NCBI GenBank assembly: GCA_959604115.1
Contig: CAUHBW010000280.1
Span: forward strand, 1-5,340
Origin: an uncultured Bilophila sp.
GTDB lineage: Bacteria; Desulfobacterota; Desulfovibrionia; Desulfovibrionales; Desulfovibrionaceae
DNA length: 5,340 nucleotides
Direction of reading: 5' to 3'
Notes under the pieces: generated by a model
Seen by the model: the letters and a program-made list of their open reading frames with translations, nothing else
The model's database searches: none
What the model was told of the DNA's origin: nothing
Shown here: positions 1 to 4,647 of the stretch, piece by piece
How positions within the stretch are numbered: position 1 is the stretch's first letter
Layout of the letters: the number at the start of each line of letters is the position of its first letter
Made by a program: the position numbers and the translations under genes

Positions 1-537
1 GGCTGGGCCATCTATGATAATTGGGATGACATCAAGAAAAAATTTGAAGAATGGGGTCTGACTGCTGAGAACATTTCTAAGAGCATACAGAAGTGGATCG
101 ACGAGTACATCAACGCCCCGCTTGAAAAGATGGTCGGCTATCTCGAAAAGGGCAGGCAGAAGCTCCTCGAGTTTTTGGGACTCAACGAGGAGTCCAAAAA
201 GAAAAATCAGGAGGAGGGGTTGGCACAGGCCAACCTGTATGCCTCCGGGGCTCCGGCTGATGTTTCAGACGCCGAACGCAGACAGAAGCGTGAGAACGTC
301 ATGGGCCAGATCACGGCACAGTTGCCGCACAACTACGGCGCAAAGCAACAAGCCGTTTCTCAGGCGCTGTCGCGAACCGAAAACAAGATTTCGCGCACGG
401 ACGTCAGTTCAAACGTCAACGTCGGCACAGTCAACATCACCGCGCCCGACGGCGACGCGCAGAATATCGCCGGAGTTTTCGGAACTCGCATGAATAATTT
501 TATTTTCGCGGCGCAAACGGGGACGATCCAGAAATGA
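1..537 (+). CDS. Phage tail tape measure protein, C-terminal part (5' end outside window)
   Basis: The frame is open from the first base to a TGA at 535-537, giving 178 visible residues with no start in the window. The piece is strongly helical and charged (residues about 1-75, many K/E/W). A polar region follows, then a short beta-like stretch (SSNVNVGTVNITAP, about residues 136-149) and the ending NNFIFAAQTGTIQK, which resembles tape measure C-termini of Mu/P2-like and other contractile tails. Such proteins set tail length and sit inside the tail tube. Its place directly before a Dit-like gene and a plug gene supports the call. An ATG at 130 opens the same frame but is internal to the longer protein. 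The stop overlaps the next start (ATGA, 534-537), indicating translational coupling. The family assignment rests on context and the C-terminal pattern, because the diagnostic N-terminal domain is not visible. Confidence 0.72.
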   Translation, partial: GWAIYDNWDDIKKKFEEWGLTAENISKSIQKWIDEYINAPLEKMVGYLEKGRQKLLEFLGLNEESKKKNQEEGLAQANLYASGAPADVSDAERRQKRENVMGQITAQLPHNYGAKQQAVSQALSRTENKISRTDVSSNVNVGTVNITAPDGDAQNIAGVFGTRMNNFIFAAQTGTIQK

Positions 538-1055
538 CGACCACTCTCGCGCCCCATTGGGCGCTTATCAGCGACAAGGGCACTACTGTTATCCCGTTCG
601 ACTCAATGCTCAGTATCGACGTGAAGAACGAAAACAAGCTCCTCACATCGCCTGTCGAAGAGTCAGGGTTTGCGAGTTACAATAAAGTTGCAAGCCCGCT
701 GGACATCTACGTCGAACTCGCCGCGTCCTCTTCCGAGTCAGGCCACGCGGCGTTGCTGGCGGCGCTCGACAAGCTGGCGTCCGGCACGGATCTCGTATCC
801 CTCGTCACGCCCGACAAGGAATACCGCTTCCTCAACATCGAGAGCTATAGCGTCAAGCGCACTGCAACAGAAGGCGCGACGCTGCTTGTCGCGGAACTCC
901 ATCTGCTCGAAGTCCGGCAGGTCAAAGTACGAGTATCACAAGCTGCGATACGAAGTCCGAAACGTGCTACGTCGGCGTCGAAAGTTGATCGGGGGCAGGT
1001 ACAGGCTCAGCCGTATATCTCATTATCAAAACGCTCTGAAAACGCGGGATTTTGA
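534..1055 (+). CDS. Dit-like phage baseplate/distal tail protein
   Basis: A 173-residue protein whose ATG overlaps the upstream stop by four bases. Residues about 15-130 follow the Dit-like N-terminal fold seen in contractile-tail phages: a beta strand with PFDSMLSIDVKNENKL, a 'SPVEESGFASYNKV' segment, 'PLDIYVELAASSSE', a helix (HAALLAALDKLASG), then 'LVSLVTPDKEYRFLNIESYSVKRTATEGATLLVAELHLLEVR'-type strands. Proteins of this family form the hub that joins the tail tube to the baseplate. The last 40 residues are basic and low in order, and end in a GQVQAQP motif of the kind often found at the end of these proteins. One base separates its stop from the next start (TGA-T-ATG). The recognition is from memory of family patterns, not a search. 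Confidence 0.75.
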   Translation: MTTTLAPHWALISDKGTTVIPFDSMLSIDVKNENKLLTSPVEESGFASYNKVASPLDIYVELAASSSESGHAALLAALDKLASGTDLVSLVTPDKEYRFLNIESYSVKRTATEGATLLVAELHLLEVRQVKVRVSQAAIRSPKRATSASKVDRGQVQAQPYISLSKRSENAGF

Positions 1056-1056
1056 T

Positions 1057-1377
1057 ATGCAAAACATCCCACTTTCTCCAATACCGGCACAAACATTTCA
1101 AATCGTGCTTGACGACCAGCAATGCTGTATTTCGCTCTATCAGCGTGGTCAGCGCATATACCTTGATCTTGACGTAGACGACGAACCGGTATGCAGGGGG
1201 GCGATATGTCAAAACCGGGCGTCCATCGTCCAGTCACCGACGCGACTGTTCAGCGGTTCATTGCACTTCTGGGACACCCTCGGAGATGAGCCGCCGCGAT
1301 ATGATTTACTCGACACGCGGTTCCAGTTGATGTACATCTCGAAAGATGAAGAGCTCCCGGATGAGCTGAAATTCTAG
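1057..1377 (+). CDS. Baseplate plug protein (Pam3 gp18-like)
   Basis: A 106-residue protein starting at ATG 1057, one base after the preceding TGA, so probably translated by coupling; only a weak GCGGGA lies upstream. The N-terminus (QNIPLSPIPAQTFQIVLDDQ) is followed by CCISLYQRGQRIYLDLDVDD, a Cys-containing 'CRGAICQNRASIVQSPTR' segment, and 'FSGSLHFWDTLGDEPPRYDLLDTRFQLMYISKDEE'. This all-beta pattern (IPL...Q...V.L.gq.c.isl.qr...lylDl...g..I..G..c.n......Y.gf.G.L.f.DtqG...P...gLg.rF.L.Y) is that of the small plug protein that closes the tail tube in minimal contractile phages such as cyanophage Pam3. The reading frame stays open upstream to 670, but that part overlaps the Dit-like gene in a different frame and is not coding. 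It is the last structural gene before the terminator. Confidence 0.78.
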   Translation: MQNIPLSPIPAQTFQIVLDDQQCCISLYQRGQRIYLDLDVDDEPVCRGAICQNRASIVQSPTRLFSGSLHFWDTLGDEPPRYDLLDTRFQLMYISKDEELPDELKF

Positions 1378-1385
1378 AGAACGTC

Positions 1386-1418
1386 AAGAAAGGCCCCGCA
1401 TAATGCAGGGCCTTTCTT
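1386..1418. terminator. Bidirectional terminator between convergent operons
   Basis: AAGAAAGGCCC (1386-1396) and GGGCCTTTCTT (1408-1418) form a perfect 11-bp stem, with a further GCA/TGC pair around a TAA loop inside. A-rich and T-rich arm ends serve both directions, so it can end the tail operon from the left and the nuclease/OB-fold operon from the right. The right arm meets the first base of the minus-strand stop codon (1418-1420). Confidence 0.85.
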
Positions 1419-2254
1419 CATTCTACGACTTCGCAGTCTTCGATAACAAGATTCCCCAAGGCGAACCCTGAAACCTTTCCTTTGAAGATGACATTCTGCC
1501 CCTTCTTGAGCTTGGCGGCTGGGTGCTGGACTTTCGGGGGCTTCTTGCCGTCGAGTTTATCTGATAATTGCAGCAGCTTCGAGCGGTTGTCTTCCGGCCC
1601 CTTGATGACGCACAAGACGTTCGACATATCCCCGATGGGAAAAACGGCCTGATAGTCTCCGCCCATATTCTTTTCGATCTTGGCTATCTTGCCCTTGATC
1701 GAGATGGTGCGTCCGCCATATTCCTCGTCACCTGCCGCCTCGTTTTCATTGTAGGAATTCCAGATTTTGGCGGGAGAGACAGCTATTTTGGTGTAATACC
1801 AATAGTCACAATGATGTGAGACCTCTTTTTTTCCCTGTAAAAATGTTTCGCCACCTTTGTAATCTTCTTTTTTTAGCAAAGAAACCATTTTTTGGCATTG
1901 CTCATAGAAAGAAGCGTAATCTTCCAGTAACATATATGCGTCTGCTGAAAAACCATAGCCTCTAGCTGCTTCAGGTGCTGTATTTATTGCAGCCTGAGCT
2001 TCCGCGAGTGCTTCTTTCCCTTTGCCTTCGGAAAAGAAAGCATGTGACTTTGCTCCATGTGCTTCATAGATAATTTCTTTTGTCGAAGAATTTTCTTGTA
2101 ATGCCTTATCCGCCAGCGCATGAACCTGCTTGGCTGTCATTTTCTTTTCGTCCAAGGCACTCCATGCGTCTTTTAACTCGTCAGCAGTCACGGCAAAGAC
2201 GGGCTGCGCAAGGCCAAGGGCCAGCAGGGCAGCCAGCAAAGGAAATTTTTTCAT
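1418..2254 (-). CDS. Secreted protein with TPR-like N-terminal region and C-terminal OB fold (tRNA_anti-like)
   Basis: A 278-residue protein. Residues 1-21 form a Sec signal peptide: MKK, a hydrophobic core, and a VFA cleavage motif before VTADE, so it probably acts in the periplasm. Residues about 35-130 are helical and read like TPR-type repeats (AKQVHALADKAL, GKGKEALAEAQAAI, GYGFSADAYMLLEDY). From about 160 to the end it matches the tRNA_anti-like OB-fold family: WNSYNENEAAGDEEYGG, a basic strand RTISIKGKIAKIEK, VLCVIKG, and KKGQNVIFKGKVSGFALGNLVIEDCEV. Despite the family name, secreted members have no demonstrated nucleic-acid role, and none is claimed here. GGGGG four bases before the ATG is the ribosome site. 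It lies 20 bases after the nuclease gene on the same strand, so the two form an operon. The TPR-like part is AT-rich (39% GC over 1801-2100 against 53% over 1441-1740), which suggests domain mosaicism. Its function is unknown. Confidence 0.82.
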   Translation of the reverse strand: MKKFPLLAALLALGLAQPVFAVTADELKDAWSALDEKKMTAKQVHALADKALQENSSTKEIIYEAHGAKSHAFFSEGKGKEALAEAQAAINTAPEAARGYGFSADAYMLLEDYASFYEQCQKMVSLLKKEDYKGGETFLQGKKEVSHHCDYWYYTKIAVSPAKIWNSYNENEAAGDEEYGGRTISIKGKIAKIEKNMGGDYQAVFPIGDMSNVLCVIKGPEDNRSKLLQLSDKLDGKKPPKVQHPAAKLKKGQNVIFKGKVSGFALGNLVIEDCEVVE

Positions 2255-2274
2255 AGTACCCCCATCGCCATCCG

Positions 2275-3378
2275 TTACGCTTCATCCGGCTGTTTTTTCA
2301 GAGCGTCATAGGCTTGTGCCGTCGCCCGAATCGCCTCGGCGAACTGCAACATGTCGTCCAGCTTTTCAATAGGCTGTTTTTCGTCTTTCTTGCCGTCGTT
2401 GAAAAGGCCCACATACTTTTGCTTGCCGTTGAAATGGAGACGGCAAAGCGGCTTGCGGTTGTTGTCGTCAAGGAGAACGGCGCAGTAGTTCAGGGCATCG
2501 CGGATAGCCACGCGTTCGGGAGCAATGACGCCGAGGAGCATGGATTTGGCGAGGTAGTAGCCCTGCCACTCGTATTCCGTGGTGACGACTCCGGGCTTGC
2601 CGTCGGCCTTCTCTTCGGGGACGGGGCTGTCCGGCGTCTCGGACGGTTCCGGCGCGGGTTTGGGCGTGGCGGTCAACGCGTTCTTGAGACGGGCATTGAT
2701 TTGTTCGTTGACGAACTGCTCGATGGCGCGGGTAAGGATAGGCGTAAAGCGTTCTTTCACCGACTGGGTTATTTTCCCCTCGTAAACCTGCGCAATGAAG
2801 AACTTGACGAACTCCTCGTCCGGGTCCGTCGTCTGACGCGCCAATACACTTTTGAATTCGCGCGTATACTTGAGTTCGCTGGCGGCGCTCAAGGCTTCGT
2901 CAACGTCGAATTTATCCTTGCACAGCTTTCGTATTTCCGGAACCAACGCTTCATCCATGCTCTCAAGGACAAAATCCATGTAGGGCTTGTTGTCCATGAG
3001 ATTGGGAGCTTCGAGATCGGAGAAGAAACGATACCGGTTGCCGTCCGTCAGGATGGCGACGCGGGCCGATGTCGCATGGAAATACCGCTGGAGCTGCGTG
3101 CATTGGCTGCATTCAAGGGGCGCTCCGTAGGGTTTGCACTCGAAAAGGATGATGGGCTGGTCGTCCCGCATGATGGCGTAGTCGACGCGCTCGCCCTTCT
3201 TTTCGCCGATGTCGGCGGTGAACTCCGGCACGACTTCCAGGGGATTGAAAACATCATAGCCGAGCAGATGAATGAACGGCATGATAAGGGCGTTTTTCGT
3301 GGCCTCTTCGGTTTGCAGGTTCTTTCCCTGATTCCGGCACTTTGAAGCCAAGGCCGTGAGCGCGTCCATGAAATCCAT
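2275..3378 (-). CDS. Stand-alone HsdR_N-type PD-(D/E)XK nuclease (COG4748-like), no helicase
   Basis: A 367-residue protein. Residues about 20-160 carry the nuclease core of type I restriction R subunits: a conserved acidic helix (TEEATKNALIMPFIHLLGYD, E24/E25), GERVDYAIM with D66, IILFECKPYG with the E80-x-K82 catalytic pair, and a QxxxY motif (Q94-Y98), followed by VAILTDGNRYRFFSD. A helical middle (about 140-235) leads to a Pro/Glu linker (238-262). A C-terminal domain (about 268-345, EWQGYYLAKSMLLG ... RDALNYCAVLLDDNNRKPLCRLHF) is of the kind found in other predicted nuclease-like proteins. A true HsdR is about 1000 residues with DEAD helicase motifs, and these are absent. No HsdM or HsdS is adjacent. 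It probably cuts or binds DNA as prophage-borne defence, but that is inference. GGGAGAGGA precedes the ATG. It is the first gene of a leftward operon. Confidence 0.82.
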   Translation of the reverse strand: MDFMDALTALASKCRNQGKNLQTEEATKNALIMPFIHLLGYDVFNPLEVVPEFTADIGEKKGERVDYAIMRDDQPIILFECKPYGAPLECSQCTQLQRYFHATSARVAILTDGNRYRFFSDLEAPNLMDNKPYMDFVLESMDEALVPEIRKLCKDKFDVDEALSAASELKYTREFKSVLARQTTDPDEEFVKFFIAQVYEGKITQSVKERFTPILTRAIEQFVNEQINARLKNALTATPKPAPEPSETPDSPVPEEKADGKPGVVTTEYEWQGYYLAKSMLLGVIAPERVAIRDALNYCAVLLDDNNRKPLCRLHFNGKQKYVGLFNDGKKDEKQPIEKLDDMLQFAEAIRATAQAYDALKKQPDEA

Positions 3379-3389
3379 AGTTCCTCTCC

Positions 3390-3410
3390 CTATAGAGCGT
3401 TATAGACCGT
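3390..3410. promoter_or_regulatory. Tandem 10-bp repeats with overlapping dyad, candidate operator
   Basis: TATAGAGCGT (3391-3400) is followed directly by TATAGACCGT (3401-3410), a 9/10 match spaced by one helical turn. CTATA (3390-3394) and TATAG (3401-3405) also form an inverted repeat around GAGCGT. The site lies between the divergent nuclease operon and the rightward C4/antirepressor unit and sits where a -35 box would be for the TATAAT at 3413. The form suits a repressor or activator site; the binding protein is not identified. Confidence 0.45.
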
Positions 3411-3412
3411 TT

Positions 3413-3418
3413 TATAAT
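3413..3418 (+). promoter_or_regulatory. -10 box of the rightward C4/antirepressor promoter
   Basis: TATAAT is a perfect -10 hexamer on the + strand. No good -35 lies 16-18 bases upstream (TATAGA at 16 bases matches 3 of 6), and the tandem repeats occupy that position, so activator dependence is possible. Transcription would start near 3425, just at the 5' side of the predicted C4 RNA. The minus strand of the same stretch carries TATAAA and TATAAC, which could serve the leftward nuclease operon, but no matching -35 was seen for it. Confidence 0.55.
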
Positions 3419-3424
3419 GGATCA

Positions 3425-3515
3425 TATCGTTGAGAAAAGCCACCCCGAAAGGGGAGAGGGGGAGCGACTTTACCTTTTGCGAGCGGAAGCCAGCCCCGTG
3501 AGAGTGGCTCTTTTT
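3425..3515 (+). ncRNA. c4: Probable C4-type antisense RNA
   Basis: This stretch folds as a closed, branched RNA. AGCCAC (3438-3443) pairs with GTGGCT (3504-3509), extendable by AAA (3435-3437) with TTT (3511-3513) around a bulged C. A hairpin CCCC-GAAA-GGGG lies at 3443-3454. A second arm, GGGG (3458-3461) with CCCC (3494-3497), holds a large apical loop (about 3466-3488). The T5 run at 3511-3515 gives a terminator-like end. In phages P1 and P7, c4 RNA is encoded at the head of the c4-icd-ant transcript and blocks icd/ant translation by pairing with two short downstream targets. Here the loop ACCttTTGCGAGCGG pairs with 3601-3615 (13 pairs, one bulge, one small internal loop), and an antirepressor follows. 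The exact 5' and 3' ends are estimates. The family call rests on structure, order and complementarity, not on a covariance-model search. Confidence 0.72.
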
Positions 3516-3656
3516 ATGTCCATGCACAGAGAAGCATGGCTATTTTCGGTCATTTCAGGCCGGGAGTGGGCTAATACAATACCCTTTGGAAATATGCCCG
3601 CCGTCTCGCAACGGTTTTCAGCTCCCGGTCTTTGTTTTTTTTGCAAAGGCCAATGA
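3516..3656 (+). CDS. Short Ash/Icd-like ORF, leader of the antirepressor gene
   Basis: A 46-residue frame from ATG 3516 to TGA 3654-3656, containing MSMHREAWLFSVISG and ANTIPFGNM, which resemble the Ash family / Icd-like ORFs that lie between c4 and ant in P1-type loci. The frame stays open upstream to an ATG at 3417, but that codon overlaps the -10 box and the intervening sequence is the C4 RNA, so the 'RAEASPVRVALF' stretch is probably not a real protein N-terminus. ATG 3522 lies in a CCATGC/GCATGG hairpin (3520-3539). ATG 3594, with GGA at 3588-3590, would give a 20-codon leader and sits directly before the C4 target, so it may be the regulated start. The stop is 19 bases before the antirepressor ATG, close enough for coupled translation. 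An 8-T run (3635-3642) lies inside. Whether a stable protein is made is uncertain. Confidence 0.5.
   Translation: MSMHREAWLFSVISGREWANTIPFGNMPAVSQRFSAPGLCFFCKGQ
3520..3539 (+). repeat. Hairpin enclosing ATG codons in the antirepressor leader
   Basis: CCATGC (3520-3525) and GCATGG (3534-3539) form a perfect 6-bp stem with an 8-base loop, ACAGAGAA. The left arm contains the in-frame ATG at 3522, so the hairpin may reduce initiation there or insulate the C4 RNA 3' end from the rest of the leader. Confidence 0.5.
3601..3615 (+). promoter_or_regulatory. Predicted C4 antisense target in the antirepressor leader
   Basis: CCG (3601-3603), CTCGCAA (3605-3611) and GGT (3613-3615) pair with CGG (3484-3486), TTGCGAG (3477-3483) and ACC (3472-3474) of the predicted C4 RNA. 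T3604 is bulged and C3612 faces two Ts. The site covers +8 to +22 relative to ATG 3594, inside the footprint of an initiating ribosome. By analogy with P1, pairing would stop leader translation and so antirepressor synthesis. Confidence 0.6.
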
Positions 3657-3665
3657 AAAAATTGC

Positions 3666-3671
3666 GAGGGG
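3666..3671 (+). promoter_or_regulatory. Ribosome binding site of the antirepressor gene
   Basis: GAGGGG lies four bases before ATG 3676. It selects this start over the upstream in-frame TTG at 3586, whose extension would add 30 residues that precede the conserved Bro-N fold. Confidence 0.75.
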
Positions 3672-3675
3672 TATC

Positions 3676-4308
3676 ATGTCACTGTCTTTTTGCTTCAACG
3701 ATTTCACCTTCTCCCCCGTCACCCGCGACAATCAGCCTTGGTTCAAGTCTTCTGAAATAGCTCGTGCCTTGGGCTATGCCAACGATAATTATGTCACTCG
3801 CCTTTTTCATCGCAATGAAGACGAATTTTCCAGTGGCATGACGCAACTTATTGAAAACAGAGCAGAGATCCAATTTGGATCTGAGGGGCGCTCTTGTATC
3901 TTCAGCTTGCGAGGCTGTCACCTCCTCGCGAGGTTCGCCCGGACTCCGGTCGCGAAGGCATTCCGCCGCTGGGTGCTGGACGTCATCGAGCAGTGCGGCG
4001 ACAGGGTACCCGTTGCCGAACCCGTGACGCTCAACGACGAGCTGATCAGCGCGTCGGAACGTGCCGAGCTCAAGCTCATCGTAGACGCCAAGCTCTCGAC
4101 ATACCCCGCAGCCGTGCAGGGCAAGGCCCGTGCCGAGATATGGGCAAAGCACAACCGCCATTTCCGCATCGCGGAATACAGCCAACTCCCGGCCCGGCTC
4201 ATGCCCGACGCCCGCGAGTTCCTGCTTTCCGTCCGCGTCCGCGCCATCAACGCCATCCCCACGGCTGAGGCCGCGATCCCGGCTCCGGCGCTGCCCGCGC
4301 CCGAGTGA
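3676..4308 (+). CDS. Bro-N family phage antirepressor
   Basis: A 210-residue protein. Residues about 5-107 match the Bro-N DNA-binding domain: FCFNDFTFSPVTRDNQPWFKSSEIARALGYAN, then VTRLFHRNEDEF, and IFSLRGCHLLARFARTPVAKAFRRWVLDVIEQ, with the 'W....eIa.aLgY' and 'fRrWvldvi' signatures intact. Residues about 118-195 form a helical C-terminal domain (ISASERAELKLIVDAKL ... EIWAKHNRHFRIAEYSQLPARLMPDAREFL) of the type found in phage antirepressors of the P22/P1 Ant and ORF6C kind. Ant proteins inactivate the prophage repressor and trigger lytic growth. The C4-type RNA and Ash/Icd-like leader upstream fit that role. The first part is 46% GC (3721-3900) and the last part 66% (4081-4260), which suggests a domain swap. 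The tail is Ala/Pro-rich. The stop overlaps the GTG of the next gene (4305-4308). Confidence 0.85.
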   Translation: MSLSFCFNDFTFSPVTRDNQPWFKSSEIARALGYANDNYVTRLFHRNEDEFSSGMTQLIENRAEIQFGSEGRSCIFSLRGCHLLARFARTPVAKAFRRWVLDVIEQCGDRVPVAEPVTLNDELISASERAELKLIVDAKLSTYPAAVQGKARAEIWAKHNRHFRIAEYSQLPARLMPDAREFLLSVRVRAINAIPTAEAAIPAPALPAPE

Positions 4309-4589
4309 GGACGCTTGAACGGCTCGAACATGAATGGATGGAACTTGCCGCCCTGATCCGCGACCGGGCTTATGGGTTGGAACGGGAATTCCGCCGGGTA
4401 ACGCAGGGGACGTATGCCGAACTGCTCCGGCGTATCTCGTCATCCGGGAAGACGTCCGCTGACGCGCTTGTCCAGCTCATGCTCGCCCCTGCCTACACCG
4501 CCCGGCAAGACCTCGAATCCGCGCTGGACGACATGCGCCTCGCCATCCGCGCCGCGAGAACCGCGAACAGGCTGATGCTTGACCGCTGA
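4305..4589 (+). CDS. Small helical protein of unknown function, coupled to the antirepressor
   Basis: A 94-residue frame that starts at GTG 4305, overlapping the antirepressor stop by four bases (GTGA), so translation is probably coupled; no Shine-Dalgarno sequence was seen. An in-frame ATG at 4338 would give 83 residues but also lacks a clear ribosome site. The protein is predicted to be helical and charged (LERLEHEWMELAALIRDRAY, LESALDDMRLAIRAARTANR), with no signal peptide, membrane segment or metal-binding motif. I do not recognise the family. GC content and codon use match the second half of the antirepressor gene, so the two may have moved together. It could be a partner or modulator of the antirepressor, on position only. 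That the gene is real rests on the tight overlap, GC-rich third positions and full-length opening. Confidence 0.6.
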   Translation: MRTLERLEHEWMELAALIRDRAYGLEREFRRVTQGTYAELLRRISSSGKTSADALVQLMLAPAYTARQDLESALDDMRLAIRAARTANRLMLDR

Positions 4590-4595
4590 AACCCG

Positions 4596-4624
4596 TTGGC
4601 ATCCGAAACGCGATCCTGTATCCT
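4596..4624 (+). promoter_or_regulatory. Candidate sigma-70 promoter of the coiled-coil gene
   Basis: TTGGCA (4596-4601), a 17-base spacer and TATCCT (4619-4624) match 5/6 and 4/6 of consensus. Start of transcription would be near 4631, just before the ribosome site. Together with the terminator at 5127-5159 this makes the coiled-coil gene an independent unit. Confidence 0.55.
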
Positions 4625-4633
4625 GTGCCCAAC

Positions 4634-4639
4634 GGAGGG
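4634..4639 (+). promoter_or_regulatory. Ribosome binding site of the coiled-coil gene
   Basis: GGAGGG lies eight bases before ATG 4648 and selects it over the in-frame ATG at 4579, which would overlap the upstream gene and add 23 residues without family character. Confidence 0.75.
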
Positions 4640-4647
4640 ATTCCCCC

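Noticed and set aside
670..1056. 5' extension of the plug frame
   Set aside because: It overlaps the Dit-like gene in another frame and gives an Arg/Ser-rich sequence without family character.
1518..1531. 14-base match GCTGGGTGCTGGAC also at 3968-3981
   Set aside because: It occurs inside two unrelated coding regions in different contexts, with no flanking similarity; likely chance.
2314..3345. 343-codon open frame on the + strand opposite the nuclease gene
   Set aside because: It is a shadow of the GC-rich antisense gene: the minus-strand frame has intact catalytic motifs, a ribosome site and an operon partner, while this one has none.
3417..3515. Upstream start ATG 3417 for the Ash-like ORF
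   Set aside because: The codon overlaps the -10 box and would lie before the transcription start; the following bases fold as the C4-type RNA.
3488..3515. Simple terminator AGCCA/TGGCT plus T5 unrelated to a structured RNA
   Set aside because: The same 3' arm pairs better with AGCCAC at 3438-3443 and closes a branched RNA, so the stretch was assigned to the C4-type RNA.
3924..3933. Palindrome CCTCGCGAGG in the antirepressor gene
   Set aside because: A single 10-bp palindrome in GC-rich coding sequence has no supporting context.
3679..4443. 254-codon minus-strand frame over the antirepressor
   Set aside because: It has low-complexity Arg/Gly-rich composition and lies opposite a well-supported Bro-N gene.
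4579..4647. Upstream start ATG 4579 for the coiled-coil protein
   Set aside because: It has no ribosome site, overlaps the previous gene and the candidate promoter, and adds residues unlike the family's head.
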